From: an uncultured Lysobacter sp.
Lineage (GTDB): Bacteria > Pseudomonadota > Gammaproteobacteria > Xanthomonadales > Xanthomonadaceae
Assembly: GCA_946480055.1 (NCBI GenBank)
Contig: CAMLID010000001.1
Coordinates: forward strand, 62,001-126,000
Direction of reading: 5' to 3'
DNA: 64,000 nucleotides
This document shows, piece by piece, positions 1 through 9,177 of the stretch (within the stretch, counting starts at the first letter, position 1; each line of letters starts with the position of its first letter). A program made the translations under genes and the position numbers. The notes beneath the pieces are model-generated. The model searched no databases. It was not told where the DNA came from and saw nothing but the letters and a program-made list of their open reading frames with translations.

Positions 1-221
1 CAGCAGCGCCGACAGCGCACGCTGCAGCTCGCGGTGCTGGGCGCTGGCGCGGCCCGGGTCGAAACCCTCGGCCGCGGCCATATAGCGGTTGTCGCCGGCC
101 GACTGCTCGGCGCGGGCGAAGCCGTCGGGCGCGACCAGGAACGCAGCGCGGGCGGTGGCCGGGCCGAAATCGGTCGCGCACGCCTGTGCGACGGCGAGGA
201 AGGCGTCGGTGTCGCGAGTGA

Positions 222-225
<4 letters not shown>
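1..225 (-). CDS. Amidinotransferase/arginine deiminase-like protein, N-terminal part
   Basis: A reading frame starts at 225 and runs off the left edge, so only about 75 residues are visible. Its ATG overlaps the dusA stop (ATGA), so the two genes are probably co-transcribed with dusA first. The visible part has the pattern FLVAPDGF, then GDNRYM, then FDPGRA followed by QH, which resembles the N-terminus of arginine-deiminase-related amidinotransferases. No catalytic residues fall inside the window, so the family call is tentative, although that this is a real gene is fairly secure. Confidence 0.5.
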
Positions 226-1226
<1,001 letters not shown>

Positions 1227-1285
1227 TTAGGCGCTTCCTCACGTCCCGACATATCCCGCGAATTCCCGCACTTTCCCGAGCTAGA

Positions 1286-1319
1286 TGTACCATCGGTGTA
1301 CCTCGATTGGGTGGTACAC
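1286..1319. promoter_or_regulatory. TGTACC repeats abutting the integrase start
   Basis: TGTACC occurs at 1286-1291, GTGTACC at 1296-1302 and the inverted GGTACAC at 1313-1319, immediately before the integrase ATG at 1320. The last two can form a 7-bp stem with a 10-base loop ending at the start codon. This could be an operator, an arm-type site for Int/Xis, or a hairpin limiting integrase translation. Function is inferred from position only. Confidence 0.4.
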
Positions 1320-2393
1320 ATGGCGACTTTCCAGCAACGCGGCGACAAGTGGCGAGCCATTGTCCGCCGAAAGGGCTTCAAGCCCAAGTCCCGGACGTTT
1401 CCCACCAAGACGTCAGCGAAGATCTGGGCTGATCGCATTGAGCGCGAGTTGGCCGAACAGGAGGCGCGAGGAGCATCCGAGTTGGATGACGCGACCGTCG
1501 GTGCCCTGGTCGACTGGTACCGAGACTATGTCGGCAAGCTCAAACGAATCAGCCTCACCCAGAAGGGCAACCTGACGCGCGTCAAGGAAGGCCTGGGTGC
1601 CAAGCTGGCCAATCGCCTGACCGCGGCCGATGTCATTGAACACGTCCGGCGCCGGCGACAAGGAGAGCACGTCAACTCTGCAGGTATGCGAGTTCCTGCG
1701 TGCGGCGGTGCAACGATGAGCGTGGAACTTGGGTACCTGTCGGAGATGCTCAAGGTGGCCAAGTCCATGGGCAAGCTCACGCTGCCACACGACCCAGTCG
1801 CGGAGGCTCGGCCGGCGCTACGCCTGGTCAAGCTGGTCTCGAAGTCACTCAAGCGCACTCGTCGCCCGACGCGAGACGAACTCGATCGATTGAGGGCTCA
1901 TTTCCATGCGCAGGCGTGGCGAATGAAGATTCCCATGGCAGACATCGTCGACTTCGCTGTAGGGACTGCAAAGCGCCAAGAAGAGATCACGCGATTGCTG
2001 TGGGAGGACTTGGACCAAAGCACACGAACGGCGCTTCTGCGAGACGCAAAACATCCGCGCTCCAAGGAAGGCAATCACAAGCGGTTTCCACTCCTCGGAG
2101 CAATGTGGCCCCTCGTCGAAAGACAACCCCGCGTGGCGCCCAGAATATTCCCCTACAAGGCGGACTCCATTGGCGTTGCTTTTCGGCGGGCATGCGTGGC
2201 GCTGAAGATCGAGGACCTGCACTTCCACGATCTGCGCCATGAGGCGACCTCACGGCTGTTCGAACAGGGCTACAGCATCGAGCAAGTGGCTGCAGTCACG
2301 TTGCATGAGAGCTGGCAGGAGCTGAAGCGCTATACACAGCTCCGGCCCGAGAGCCTTCATCGGGACAACGGCCAAACCGATCACGCCGCCTGA
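1320..2393 (+). CDS. int: Tyrosine recombinase (phage integrase)
   Basis: It catalyses site-specific recombination between attP and the dusA attB. The 357-residue protein has an N-terminal SAM-like DNA-binding part and a C-terminal catalytic domain. Visible active-site residues are Arg219 (AKRQEEITRL), His303 and Arg306 (HDLRHEA), His329 and nucleophile Tyr338 (LKRYTQL). The ATG at 1320 was chosen because the frame further upstream merely runs antisense through dusA. It is oriented away from dusA and lies about 150 bp from attL, the usual place for an integrase. An inverted repeat touches its start codon. Confidence 0.93.
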   Translation: MATFQQRGDKWRAIVRRKGFKPKSRTFPTKTSAKIWADRIERELAEQEARGASELDDATVGALVDWYRDYVGKLKRISLTQKGNLTRVKEGLGAKLANRLTAADVIEHVRRRRQGEHVNSAGMRVPACGGATMSVELGYLSEMLKVAKSMGKLTLPHDPVAEARPALRLVKLVSKSLKRTRRPTRDELDRLRAHFHAQAWRMKIPMADIVDFAVGTAKRQEEITRLLWEDLDQSTRTALLRDAKHPRSKEGNHKRFPLLGAMWPLVERQPRVAPRIFPYKADSIGVAFRRACVALKIEDLHFHDLRHEATSRLFEQGYSIEQVAAVTLHESWQELKRYTQLRPESLHRDNGQTDHAA

Positions 2394-2417
2394 ACGTCTC
2401 GCGGCTACCCTTCCACC

Positions 2418-2615
2418 ATGGGCAAACCCCGTGCCCAACTCGAATCCGAACTTGCGCTCCTGGAGGCAGAGCTCCAGCAGCTACGGCAGTCCCCGACCAT
2501 GTTCCGGGACATCGAGGACCACGTCGACGCCCTGGCCTTCGATGCCGACCCAGCCGACTGGGACTGGCTGTTCGCCCGGCTCGAAGACATGATGACCCGC
2601 AACGAAATCCGGTGA
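2418..2615 (+). CDS. Small acidic coiled-coil protein
   Basis: A 65-residue protein starts 24 bases after the integrase stop and ends 9 bases before the SRAP gene, so the three look like one rightward unit. The first 25 residues form a heptad-like helix (LESELALLEAELQQL), followed by an acidic, Trp-containing segment (DPADWDWLFARLED). There are no metal-binding or catalytic motifs. I do not recognise the family. Tight packing between two solid genes supports it as real. Confidence 0.6.
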   Translation: MGKPRAQLESELALLEAELQQLRQSPTMFRDIEDHVDALAFDADPADWDWLFARLEDMMTRNEIR

Positions 2616-2624
2616 GCTCCGCCG

Positions 2625-3581
2625 ATGTGCTACTCCGCGAAGATCTGGGCCGACTACCGCAAGTTCTCGAAGCTGTTCGGGGCGATCCTGAGCATCGACG
2701 AGTTCACGAAGCTTTTCTGGGAGAAGCGCGACACCGGCGCCCCGAAGATTCCGAAGGCGATCGAACAGGCCTTCGCTGAGCCCCAGGACGAGCAAGAAGC
2801 CCAGATCAAGAAGCTCATTGACGAGGCTGCAGCGGCCGAGCACGCGCGCATCGAAGAGCGCATCGCCGAGCAGCGCGGGGTGATCACGCGCGCCGAGGAG
2901 GCGCTGCAGAAGCGCGTAACCAAGAAGTCCCAGGAAGAGATCCGCATCGCCGGCAACCGCATCGCGGCGCAGGAGGCGAGGCGGGACAAACTCGACCGGA
3001 CCGAGGCAAAGCCCAACGACGACCGGATATGGCCGGGCGACTACACCCTGGTGATGGTCAGCGAAGGTGGGCGGAAGGTCGTCAAGCCGATGCGCTACCA
3101 GTGCCGCTTGCCTGGCTGGACGGTCGCAGACGAGAAGCAGAAGCCAGGTACCTACAACGCACGGCGCGACAAGCTGCGGACCGTCTGGCGCCAGCTCTAC
3201 GGCAAGAACCACGGCGTCATGGTGGCGACCCGCTTCTACGAGAGCGTCGCGCGGCACGACGCGGAGGGGCGCGACCTGGAGCCCGGCGAGCGGGAGACCA
3301 GGGTCGAGCTGGAATTCGAGCCGCGCACCACACAGCCGCTCTACATCCCGGTGCTCTGGTATCTCTGGTCAGACGGTGAGGAGGATCTGCTGTCGTGCGC
3401 GGCGATCACCGATGATCCGGAGCCCGAGGTCGCCGCCGTCGGCCACGACCGCACCATCATCGACCTGAAGCCTGAGCACATAGAGGCCTGGCTCAATCCG
3501 GACCCTAAGAACCTGGCCGCGATGGATGCGATCCTGGAGGATCGGCAGCACCCCTACTACGAGCACCGCCTGGTCGCTTAG
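2625..3581 (+). CDS. SOS response-associated peptidase (SRAP/HMCES family)
   Basis: SRAP proteins (YedK in E. coli, HMCES in animals) form a covalent link through Cys2 to abasic sites in single-stranded DNA and protect them. Here the protein begins MCYSAK, exposing Cys2 after Met removal. The other conserved residues are visible: Asn168 in YNARRD, Glu196 in RFYES and His264 in VGHDRTI. At 318 residues it is longer than YedK (about 220). The excess is a charged helical insertion at about residues 45-130, probably coiled coil. Its place next to the integrase suggests expression in the lysogen or during early DNA processing. Confidence 0.88.
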   Translation: MCYSAKIWADYRKFSKLFGAILSIDEFTKLFWEKRDTGAPKIPKAIEQAFAEPQDEQEAQIKKLIDEAAAAEHARIEERIAEQRGVITRAEEALQKRVTKKSQEEIRIAGNRIAAQEARRDKLDRTEAKPNDDRIWPGDYTLVMVSEGGRKVVKPMRYQCRLPGWTVADEKQKPGTYNARRDKLRTVWRQLYGKNHGVMVATRFYESVARHDAEGRDLEPGERETRVELEFEPRTTQPLYIPVLWYLWSDGEEDLLSCAAITDDPEPEVAAVGHDRTIIDLKPEHIEAWLNPDPKNLAAMDAILEDRQHPYYEHRLVA

Positions 3582-3823
3582 GTCTGCAGGACGTGGTCGG
3601 CGTCGAACTTGCCGGCGTTGAAGAGCATCGACTCGATCACCAGGAACACGTCTTCGTGGGTGTCGGAGTCGACCTGGGCAGCAAGCTCCATGATTGGATC
3701 CGCCGCGGACGCGAAGGCCGGCCAGAACTCGGCGTCGTCGTGGTAGCGCTCCACCAGGGTCGGCAAGTACGCCATCAGCTCCTGGGCCTCGGTCATCACC
3801 TGCTCGCGGGTGGGGCTGATCAT
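3578..3823 (-). CDS. Hypothetical acidic protein
   Basis: An 81-residue acidic, helical protein with no recognisable motif. Its ATG overlaps the stop of the gene at 3820-4233 (ATGA), and its 3' end overlaps the SRAP stop by four bases in convergent orientation. It is the last gene of the leftward block. I do not recognise the family. It may be a late-operon accessory gene. Confidence 0.6.
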   Translation of the reverse strand: MISPTREQVMTEAQELMAYLPTLVERYHDDAEFWPAFASAADPIMELAAQVDSDTHEDVFLVIESMLFNAGKFDADHVLQT

Positions 3824-4233
3824 TGCTCACCCTCATTTCCCAGAGCCGCGTCCACTTCACCGAGCGCCGCGGCAAAGCCGTCGTCGCTCTCTGCAGCTAG
3901 CGCAGTCAGCCGGCCGCGTTCGTGCAAGGGCCAATCGGCGGCATCCAGGGCTAGCTGCGCGATCCGGTAGCGGATGGCCCGCTGCTCGTTCTGCAGCTGC
4001 CCTCGGAAACTTTCCAGGAGGCCGGCCTCGCCAGTGCGAAAACGAGCCCTCGGCAAGCCCGGCGCACCGACCTCGGGCCGAACGACGTGGCCGGCGCTGA
4101 TGAGCAGATAGGCTGTGTCCAGCCGCCCTACCCGTCGTCCCTCCATCAGATCGCCGGCGCGCGCCATGAGCGCGTCACCGAGGGCACCGAGGGTCAATTC
4201 GCGATAGGGGTTGGGTGGGTCGTGGCGGGCCAT
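3820..4233 (-). CDS. Hypothetical helical protein
   Basis: A 137-residue, Ala/Arg/Leu-rich, predicted all-helical protein with no membrane segment and no signal peptide. It is translationally coupled (ATGA) to the small gene downstream. It is separated from the gene upstream by about 137 bases in which I see no clear element. The family is not recognised; position beyond the tail genes suggests an accessory (moron) or late gene. Confidence 0.6.
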   Translation of the reverse strand: MARHDPPNPYRELTLGALGDALMARAGDLMEGRRVGRLDTAYLLISAGHVVRPEVGAPGLPRARFRTGEAGLLESFRGQLQNEQRAIRYRIAQLALDAADWPLHERGRLTALAAESDDGFAAALGEVDAALGNEGEQ

Positions 4234-4369
4234 GACGCCAGGATAGCGCCGGCCGTCTCAGGACCTGCGACCGGCCGACGGGCGGGTTCTGACGACAAGC
4301 CCAAGGCAGTTCGCAGCCGGGCGCGAACCGCGCGAGTGACCCCCGCCAGGACTCATTGATGGCGGCCGA

Positions 4370-4657
4370 CTAGTCCGGATTAAACTCGCTGGCGTAATCC
4401 ACAAAGCCACCCTCTGCGCCCAGCGCAATGAGCCTGGCACGCACGGCATCACAATTCGCCAGGTCCAGCACTGGAACATGCACGACAACGATAGGCGGCA
4501 TGACCCGCGCCGCCACATTGGAAGCGTAGAAATCGGGCAAACGCATTGATTTGCGGATGCGCACTGTTTCACCTTCACCCGGGCCCTTGGCAAACACGTC
4601 GCCGCCAGTCAGATGGTCTCGGGTCAGGTCGCTGAGCGAAACATGATTGGCGCTCAT
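4370..4657 (-). CDS. Hypothetical protein, partner of the exported protein upstream
   Basis: A 95-residue protein whose ATG overlaps the stop of the exported protein gene (ATGA at 4654-4657), so the two are co-translated. It has a hydrophobic beta-like centre (PPIVVVHVPVLDL) and no signal peptide. Base composition is slightly more AT-rich than the tail genes, which fits acquired cargo. I do not recognise it. Confidence 0.55.
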   Translation of the reverse strand: MSANHVSLSDLTRDHLTGGDVFAKGPGEGETVRIRKSMRLPDFYASNVAARVMPPIVVVHVPVLDLANCDAVRARLIALGAEGGFVDYASEFNPD

Positions 4658-4923
4658 CGCACTTCCTCGATTGCCACCACCTGGCCACCCCGAATGGTGA
4701 TTAGCGTTGTCTTTCCGTCGCGGTAGTACTCCAATCTTTCGCCGAGGGCCGCGCCAAATCGATTCTGAAGCGTCACCACGCGATCGGGTTTGCCAGCAAC
4801 TTCATAAACGCGTCCGACACCGTCACCAATGGTGATGACCTTGTAACCGAAGGTGACCGAATCCGATGCCAACACCGGACCGGAAAAGAGCATGATCAGC
4901 AGAAAACCAACCAAGTGCCGCAT
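4654..4923 (-). CDS. Exported DUF2845-like small protein
   Basis: The start was set at 4923 because AAGGAGG lies 8-14 bases upstream and the residues that follow (MRHLVGFLLIMLFSGPVLAS) form a textbook signal peptide, cleaved near residue 20. The 69-residue mature part has the DUF2845/BamE-like pattern GDGVGRVYEVAGKPDRV followed by YRDGKTTLITIRGGQVVAIE, a small periplasmic fold. Sitting at the end of the tail genes, it is a plausible lysogenic conversion gene acting in the envelope. The family call rests on the pattern only. Confidence 0.65.
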   Translation of the reverse strand: MRHLVGFLLIMLFSGPVLASDSVTFGYKVITIGDGVGRVYEVAGKPDRVVTLQNRFGAALGERLEYYRDGKTTLITIRGGQVVAIEEVR

Positions 4924-4996
4924 GACGGATCCCTCCTTGTGAGGCGTTAGCATAATCCCTGATCCCCGGCACTTGTCACGGGGTGACGGCTGGCCG

Positions 4997-5227
4997 TCAG
5001 ACCGTAAGGTTCAGAGGCGGCAAGGACGCCGCTTCGCCGACGACCCGTCCGTCCTGCACGTATGCGACGTGGCCGACGTCGACCTCCCGGCCCTTAGCCC
5101 GGAGCGGGAAACCCTCCGGCGTCTGCAGGGTCGAAGTGCCATCAGGGTTGTGCGCGGTCACTGTGGCCACTAGCGTCGTTGTACTGGGGCCCAGGCCTTG
5201 AAAGCGCCGCCACAGATCAGTTTGCAT
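4997..5227 (-). CDS. Small tail-tip accessory protein
   Basis: A 76-residue protein starting inside the end of the upstream hub gene (11-base overlap), so it is part of the tail operon. The sequence is beta-rich (TTTLVATVTAHNPDGTSTLQ, then HVAYVQDGRVV), resembling small OB-like or baseplate accessory proteins. Assignment to the tail is by position; no specific family is recognised. Confidence 0.55.
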   Translation of the reverse strand: MQTDLWRRFQGLGPSTTTLVATVTAHNPDGTSTLQTPEGFPLRAKGREVDVGHVAYVQDGRVVGEAASLPPLNLTV

Positions 5228-7409
5228 CGGTCAGGTGCCTCTCGATCGACAAGTTCTGCCAGATTTCCAGAGCGCCGCCGCCGGCGTCACTACGCCTTGC
5301 CGAGATCGACACCCCGACGGACAGCCCGCGCCAGGTGCTGGCCAGGTCCTGAACTTCAATCAGGTTCAGGGGCAGGTACAACCCCGTGGCGCCGGCGGTG
5401 GTCGAACCCGGCACGAACAACGGGATCTGCACGTCCACCAGTTCCTGCTCCCCGCGATCGGCCAGCGCAGCTGTGGCGCGCTGCAGCGCCACATCCTGAT
5501 GCGTGATGAGCCTGTGCACCACTTGCTCGGCGAACAGTTCGCCGGCGCTGCCCGCGCGGATGACGCGTGCCTGCACGCCTTGCTGTTCGCCGCGGACAAT
5601 CACTGCGTCGAACATTGGCTTGCTCCCGTAGGTGGTGGTCTCGCTGACAATCCAACTGGCGGGCAGGACGAGATCTGCAACACCGCTGGTCCAAGCCCAA
5701 GGCGCGACTGGATAGCGCGGCCGCACGACGAACTCGTCGGCAGAGGGGTGTGACTGCAGCACCGCGCCGGCCGCGGCCGCGATTTCACCGAGGACGCCCA
5801 CGGGCGTCAGATCTTGGTAGTACCAGGCTCCACCGGGAACAAGCCAATCGGCTCCGTGCATGGTCAGCTCGAAGCCGGTGTTGGCCAGGGCGGCCTCGCC
5901 CAGCTGTCGGGCGGAACGCGCCTCCGGCTCGACCCCCGATCGCCGCGGCGCGTAAGGACTATCCAGCAACGCGGTACGGCTTCGACCGGTGACGGTCACA
6001 CCCGACTGCGCGAACCCGCGCTGGCGAGACCGCCCCTCGATGACCGCGGTCCAGACGTAGCCGTTCATGGTGATACGGACACTGCGCGGGCCGTTGCCGT
6101 CCGGCACGAGCAAGGCTGCCGCATCCATGCTCGACAGATCCATGCGGACCGTCCAGGACCACGATTCGACGTTCGACGATAGGTCGACGGCGTCGACCTC
6201 GATCGGCACCAGGTCCGGCAGCCGGACCACTTGCACAGTGTTCATCACCAGATGGACTCTCAGGGAAGGAGGTTGAGGCGGCGGCTCGGGTGGGTCGTTG
6301 ATCCAGGGCAGCCCCACGAGCGGATCGCGGCCGCCGTAACGCCCGTGCGGTCCCCAGGGGAGGTACGCCAGGGCGTCACGCAGCGGCACGTCGCCCCAGG
6401 CGATGGAGGCCGCGCTGGGATCGTCTCGGCGCTGCACCCGAGGCGGAGGATCGATGATCACGAGGCCGCCGGCGCCGATCTGCGCGCGCACCTGCAGGCC
6501 GGCAGGCGGTGCGTAAGCCGGGTCCAGCGATGAGGCCACCGCGTGACCAGGTGGCGCGATGTAGCCCGGGAAACCCGACAGCTGCAGTTCGGCCTCGGCG
6601 GCGTCGGTCCGCACCACGAAATTCAACGGCGCCGGCCTCGCCGCGATCCATCTCCGATAGACCACCGACTCGGCCAGCGTCACGGCGTCGATGTCGCGCG
6701 CCGGCGCCTGCAGTAGCGAGAACAGCACGCGATCGCCGACCGGAACCGTCGTGCCGGAGGCACCGCCACCAATGAACGGCGGCGGGTCGTACATCACCGC
6801 CGGCCGCAGGGCGCGCTCCCAGGGGGCGCTGGCCGAGGCATCGCACGGTCCGACGACACCCCAGTCGTTACCGGTTTCGGGTGCATCCGATGGCATCGCA
6901 GGCGACCACATGACCGCCGCCAGGCGTTCCGCGCGCCCTGGCGCCCGCCACGAGCCGTGCAGTGCCATACCCGCAGGTGAGCCCGTGCCCCAGTGGGTAC
7001 GTCGCTCGACGGCGATCTGCGGCACGCCATTCCAAGGCGATCGCAGACGCGCTTGCAACGCGGCTGGACGGCCGAACGGCAAACGCGCTGCCGCGGCACG
7101 GGGTGGCGCTACGAAGATCCCGACGCGCACCGGCGATGGATCGCCGGGTCGCGCCCGGCCATAACGAAGACCGACGGTGGCGTAGCGCTGCGGCGCACCG
7201 CTCGGCGGCGTCTCGGTTGTCGTGAGCAGGAAGTTGACGCTGCCGGCAGGCGGCACATAGCCACTCGCGAGAGCGAAGTCGATGGCGTCCAACGCCGGCG
7301 CCAGGTAGGCAGCGCCCGACTGCAGGGCAAAAATCAGGTCGTCGCCAGGCGGCGCACCGCCCGTCGCCAGTGCGCTTTCGACACGTCCGCCCCAGGGCTG
7401 CGCAGCCAC
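5217..7409 (-). CDS. Tail-tip/baseplate hub-like protein
   Basis: A 730-residue protein with a GTG start at 7409 directly after the stop of the preceding gene. The N-terminal half is Pro/Gly/Ala-rich with several beta repeats. The centre (about residues 385-500) contains IEVDAVDLSSNVESWSWTV, then RITMNGYVWTAVIEGRSRQ, then GRSRTALLDSPYAP, the pattern of phage tail hub proteins (gpD/gp27-like) that form the tube-like ring at the tail tip. The C-terminus again looks hub-like, ending in LEIWQNLSIERHL. A tail-tip role is well supported by sequence and position; the exact family is uncertain. Confidence 0.7.
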   Translation of the reverse strand: MAAQPWGGRVESALATGGAPPGDDLIFALQSGAAYLAPALDAIDFALASGYVPPAGSVNFLLTTTETPPSGAPQRYATVGLRYGRARPGDPSPVRVGIFVAPPRAAAARLPFGRPAALQARLRSPWNGVPQIAVERRTHWGTGSPAGMALHGSWRAPGRAERLAAVMWSPAMPSDAPETGNDWGVVGPCDASASAPWERALRPAVMYDPPPFIGGGASGTTVPVGDRVLFSLLQAPARDIDAVTLAESVVYRRWIAARPAPLNFVVRTDAAEAELQLSGFPGYIAPPGHAVASSLDPAYAPPAGLQVRAQIGAGGLVIIDPPPRVQRRDDPSAASIAWGDVPLRDALAYLPWGPHGRYGGRDPLVGLPWINDPPEPPPQPPSLRVHLVMNTVQVVRLPDLVPIEVDAVDLSSNVESWSWTVRMDLSSMDAAALLVPDGNGPRSVRITMNGYVWTAVIEGRSRQRGFAQSGVTVTGRSRTALLDSPYAPRRSGVEPEARSARQLGEAALANTGFELTMHGADWLVPGGAWYYQDLTPVGVLGEIAAAAGAVLQSHPSADEFVVRPRYPVAPWAWTSGVADLVLPASWIVSETTTYGSKPMFDAVIVRGEQQGVQARVIRAGSAGELFAEQVVHRLITHQDVALQRATAALADRGEQELVDVQIPLFVPGSTTAGATGLYLPLNLIEVQDLASTWRGLSVGVSISARRSDAGGGALEIWQNLSIERHLTDAN

Positions 7410-7412
7410 GGC

Positions 7413-8297
7413 CTAGACCGGCACGGCCGCCACGGGCGCGAAGGTCTGCGGCTGGTAGCCATCCGGCCCCAGGCACGTGACCTCGTAATCCCCGGCCGGC
7501 ACGATCGCTTCCCAGACACCGGACGGCGCCTGCGGCACCAATTGGCGCAAGTGGCCATGATCGGTCACCCGGCGGATCAGGACCGCGGACGCCGGTGATC
7601 CGTCGGCCAGCGCCGCCACGCCCGCCAGGCGGTGCGGATCCGTCAGCAGGGCGTGATAGACGCCCAGCTCGCCATCGCTCAGCTCCCGGTCCCACAACGC
7701 CACAAACGCCAGGTCGCCGACGAACCGCCGCGGCGTCGAGCTCGACGGATGGCGGAAGAGGCGCAGCGCACCCGCGGCGGTGGCGAGCACGCCACTGGGG
7801 AGCATTCCGGTCGCGAGCGAAGTCCCATCCAGCTGCAGGCGATAGGCGCCGGCGGCGCTGCTGCGCAATCCCACCGTGTGCCAGGCGTTGTCGGCCAGCG
7901 CGGCGGTGGCCGCAGCGCTGTTGCCGGTGTGCAACCAACTGATGGCGGTGGCCGAGTCGATTGCGAACGCGTCGTCTGCGTTCGTGGAGGCCGTCCCGAA
8001 CGCCCACGGCACGGCATCGGTGTCGAACGTGCGGAAAGCGCACACCGCTGTGCGCGGGGCGGCACCCAGCGCATGCGCCGCGAACTCGGCCATAGCCTCC
8101 ACGGATCCGGAATTGGACGCATAGCCAATGCCCCCGGGTCCGCCGGAGGCGCTCACGGTTGGTGCTCCTGTCCAGACCAGGCGATTTCCTTCGCGAAGGC
8201 TGGGCGTGTAACCGCCGGCGGTGTCCTCCAATAAGTAGGCGCCCCGCGCCCCCTGCAGTCGGAGTAGTTGCCGCAGCGTGGCGCCGATTTCGCTCAT
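7413..8297 (-). CDS. LamG/lectin-like tail protein with shared C-terminal module
   Basis: A 294-residue protein starting in a four-base overlap with the upstream gene. Residues about 45-215 look like a concanavalin-A/LamG jelly-roll domain (NAWHTVGLRSSAAGAYRLQL, then GDLAFVALWDRELSDGEL). This fold commonly binds sugars, so host-surface recognition is plausible. The last 70 residues are a small beta module (VLIRRVT, then GVWEAIVPAGDYEVTCLGP, then GYQP) that also appears in the next two upstream genes. No catalytic motif is visible. Confidence 0.75.
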   Translation of the reverse strand: MSEIGATLRQLLRLQGARGAYLLEDTAGGYTPSLREGNRLVWTGAPTVSASGGPGGIGYASNSGSVEAMAEFAAHALGAAPRTAVCAFRTFDTDAVPWAFGTASTNADDAFAIDSATAISWLHTGNSAAATAALADNAWHTVGLRSSAAGAYRLQLDGTSLATGMLPSGVLATAAGALRLFRHPSSSTPRRFVGDLAFVALWDRELSDGELGVYHALLTDPHRLAGVAALADGSPASAVLIRRVTDHGHLRQLVPQAPSGVWEAIVPAGDYEVTCLGPDGYQPQTFAPVAAVPV

Positions 8298-8947
8298 TCG
8301 ACCTCCAGTCGATGCGTTTGCGGCCGATAGCCGGCCGGCCCCACCGCGGTGGCCACGTAGTCGCCCAGTTCCAGTACCGCAGACCAGCTGCCGTCACTGG
8401 CCGGGATCGCGCGAACGGTTACGTGCGGTGGCGTCAAATTCGTGATGAGCACGGCCTCTGCGGGATCCTCGGTGCCGAGCTTGGCAGTACCGCCGACCTC
8501 GCGGACCTCCACTGCCTGGAAGATTTTCCACACCCCGACAGTCCAACCAGTGATGCCGGTGTAGACCTTGCTGTCGGTCCAGCCCACTCCGTCATCTGAG
8601 AACTGAATCCGAAAGTTTCTCGGGCCGCGGTTGGCCAGGTCTGAGCGAGCCTGAGGAAGAATGGCCACCTCAAGTACTGACTTGGGCACGGAGAACGCCC
8701 ACGCGATCCACTGCGGTGATGTTGCCGCACCGGACACCCAGCACCCCGTGCTCAGATCGGTCAGGTTGCCGTCGAAAGCGGCCGTGCCACCGCCGCCAGC
8801 GAAAGAGGAACTGGCCGATGCGGTGCCTTCGCCAATGCCGGTCAAGTCCGCACCGCCGAAGATGGCGCGCAGCTCAAGCTCCTGAATTGCCGTGTAGCTC
8901 CCGCTGTCAGGGGCGTCGACGTAAATTCGCCAGTACCGATGTGCCAT
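8294..8947 (-). CDS. F5/8 type C (discoidin)-like tail protein with shared C-terminal module
   Basis: The ATG at 8947 overlaps the stop of the preceding gene and gives 217 residues. The longer upstream frame is antisense noise. The protein opens MAHRYWRIYVDAPDSGSYTA and continues with AFDGNLTDLSTGCWVS, WIAWAF and RNFRIQFSDDGVGW, the hallmark pattern of discoidin carbohydrate- or lipid-binding domains. The last 70 residues are the beta module shared with its neighbours (GSWSAVLELGDYVATAVGP, then GYRPQTH). Probably part of the receptor-binding tail tip. Confidence 0.78.
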   Translation of the reverse strand: MAHRYWRIYVDAPDSGSYTAIQELELRAIFGGADLTGIGEGTASASSSFAGGGGTAAFDGNLTDLSTGCWVSGAATSPQWIAWAFSVPKSVLEVAILPQARSDLANRGPRNFRIQFSDDGVGWTDSKVYTGITGWTVGVWKIFQAVEVREVGGTAKLGTEDPAEAVLITNLTPPHVTVRAIPASDGSWSAVLELGDYVATAVGPAGYRPQTHRLEVE

Positions 8948-9177
8948 CAGGGCACCTCCACGGCTACCACGGGCCCGTGAACGACGGGCTGGTAGCCACC
9001 GGGCCCACGCGTGGTGACGTCGTATGGGCCGGCGTCGGACACCGTCAGCGACCAGGCACCGTCGGCCGCCGGCGTGGTCACCCCGGCGTGCGCGTGAGTG
9101 TCCCAGCGGCGCACCACGATCAGGAGCGCGGCCGCGCCGGTGTCGAGTAGCCCTTCGCCTGCGAGTCGAAACGCCAT
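8947..9177 (-). CDS. Stand-alone copy of the shared tail-tip beta module
   Basis: A 76-residue protein made up only of the module found at the C-termini of the two downstream proteins: LLIVVRRWDTHAHAGVTTP, DGAWSLTVSDAGPYDVTTRG, then PGGYQPVVHGPV. Its ATG shares one base with the upstream stop and its stop overlaps the next ATG, so it is expressed in series. A structural or capping role in the tail tip is likely. It may represent the ancestral unit, with the neighbours formed by adding binding domains; that is inference. Confidence 0.7.
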   Translation of the reverse strand: MAFRLAGEGLLDTGAAALLIVVRRWDTHAHAGVTTPAADGAWSLTVSDAGPYDVTTRGPGGYQPVVHGPVVAVEVP

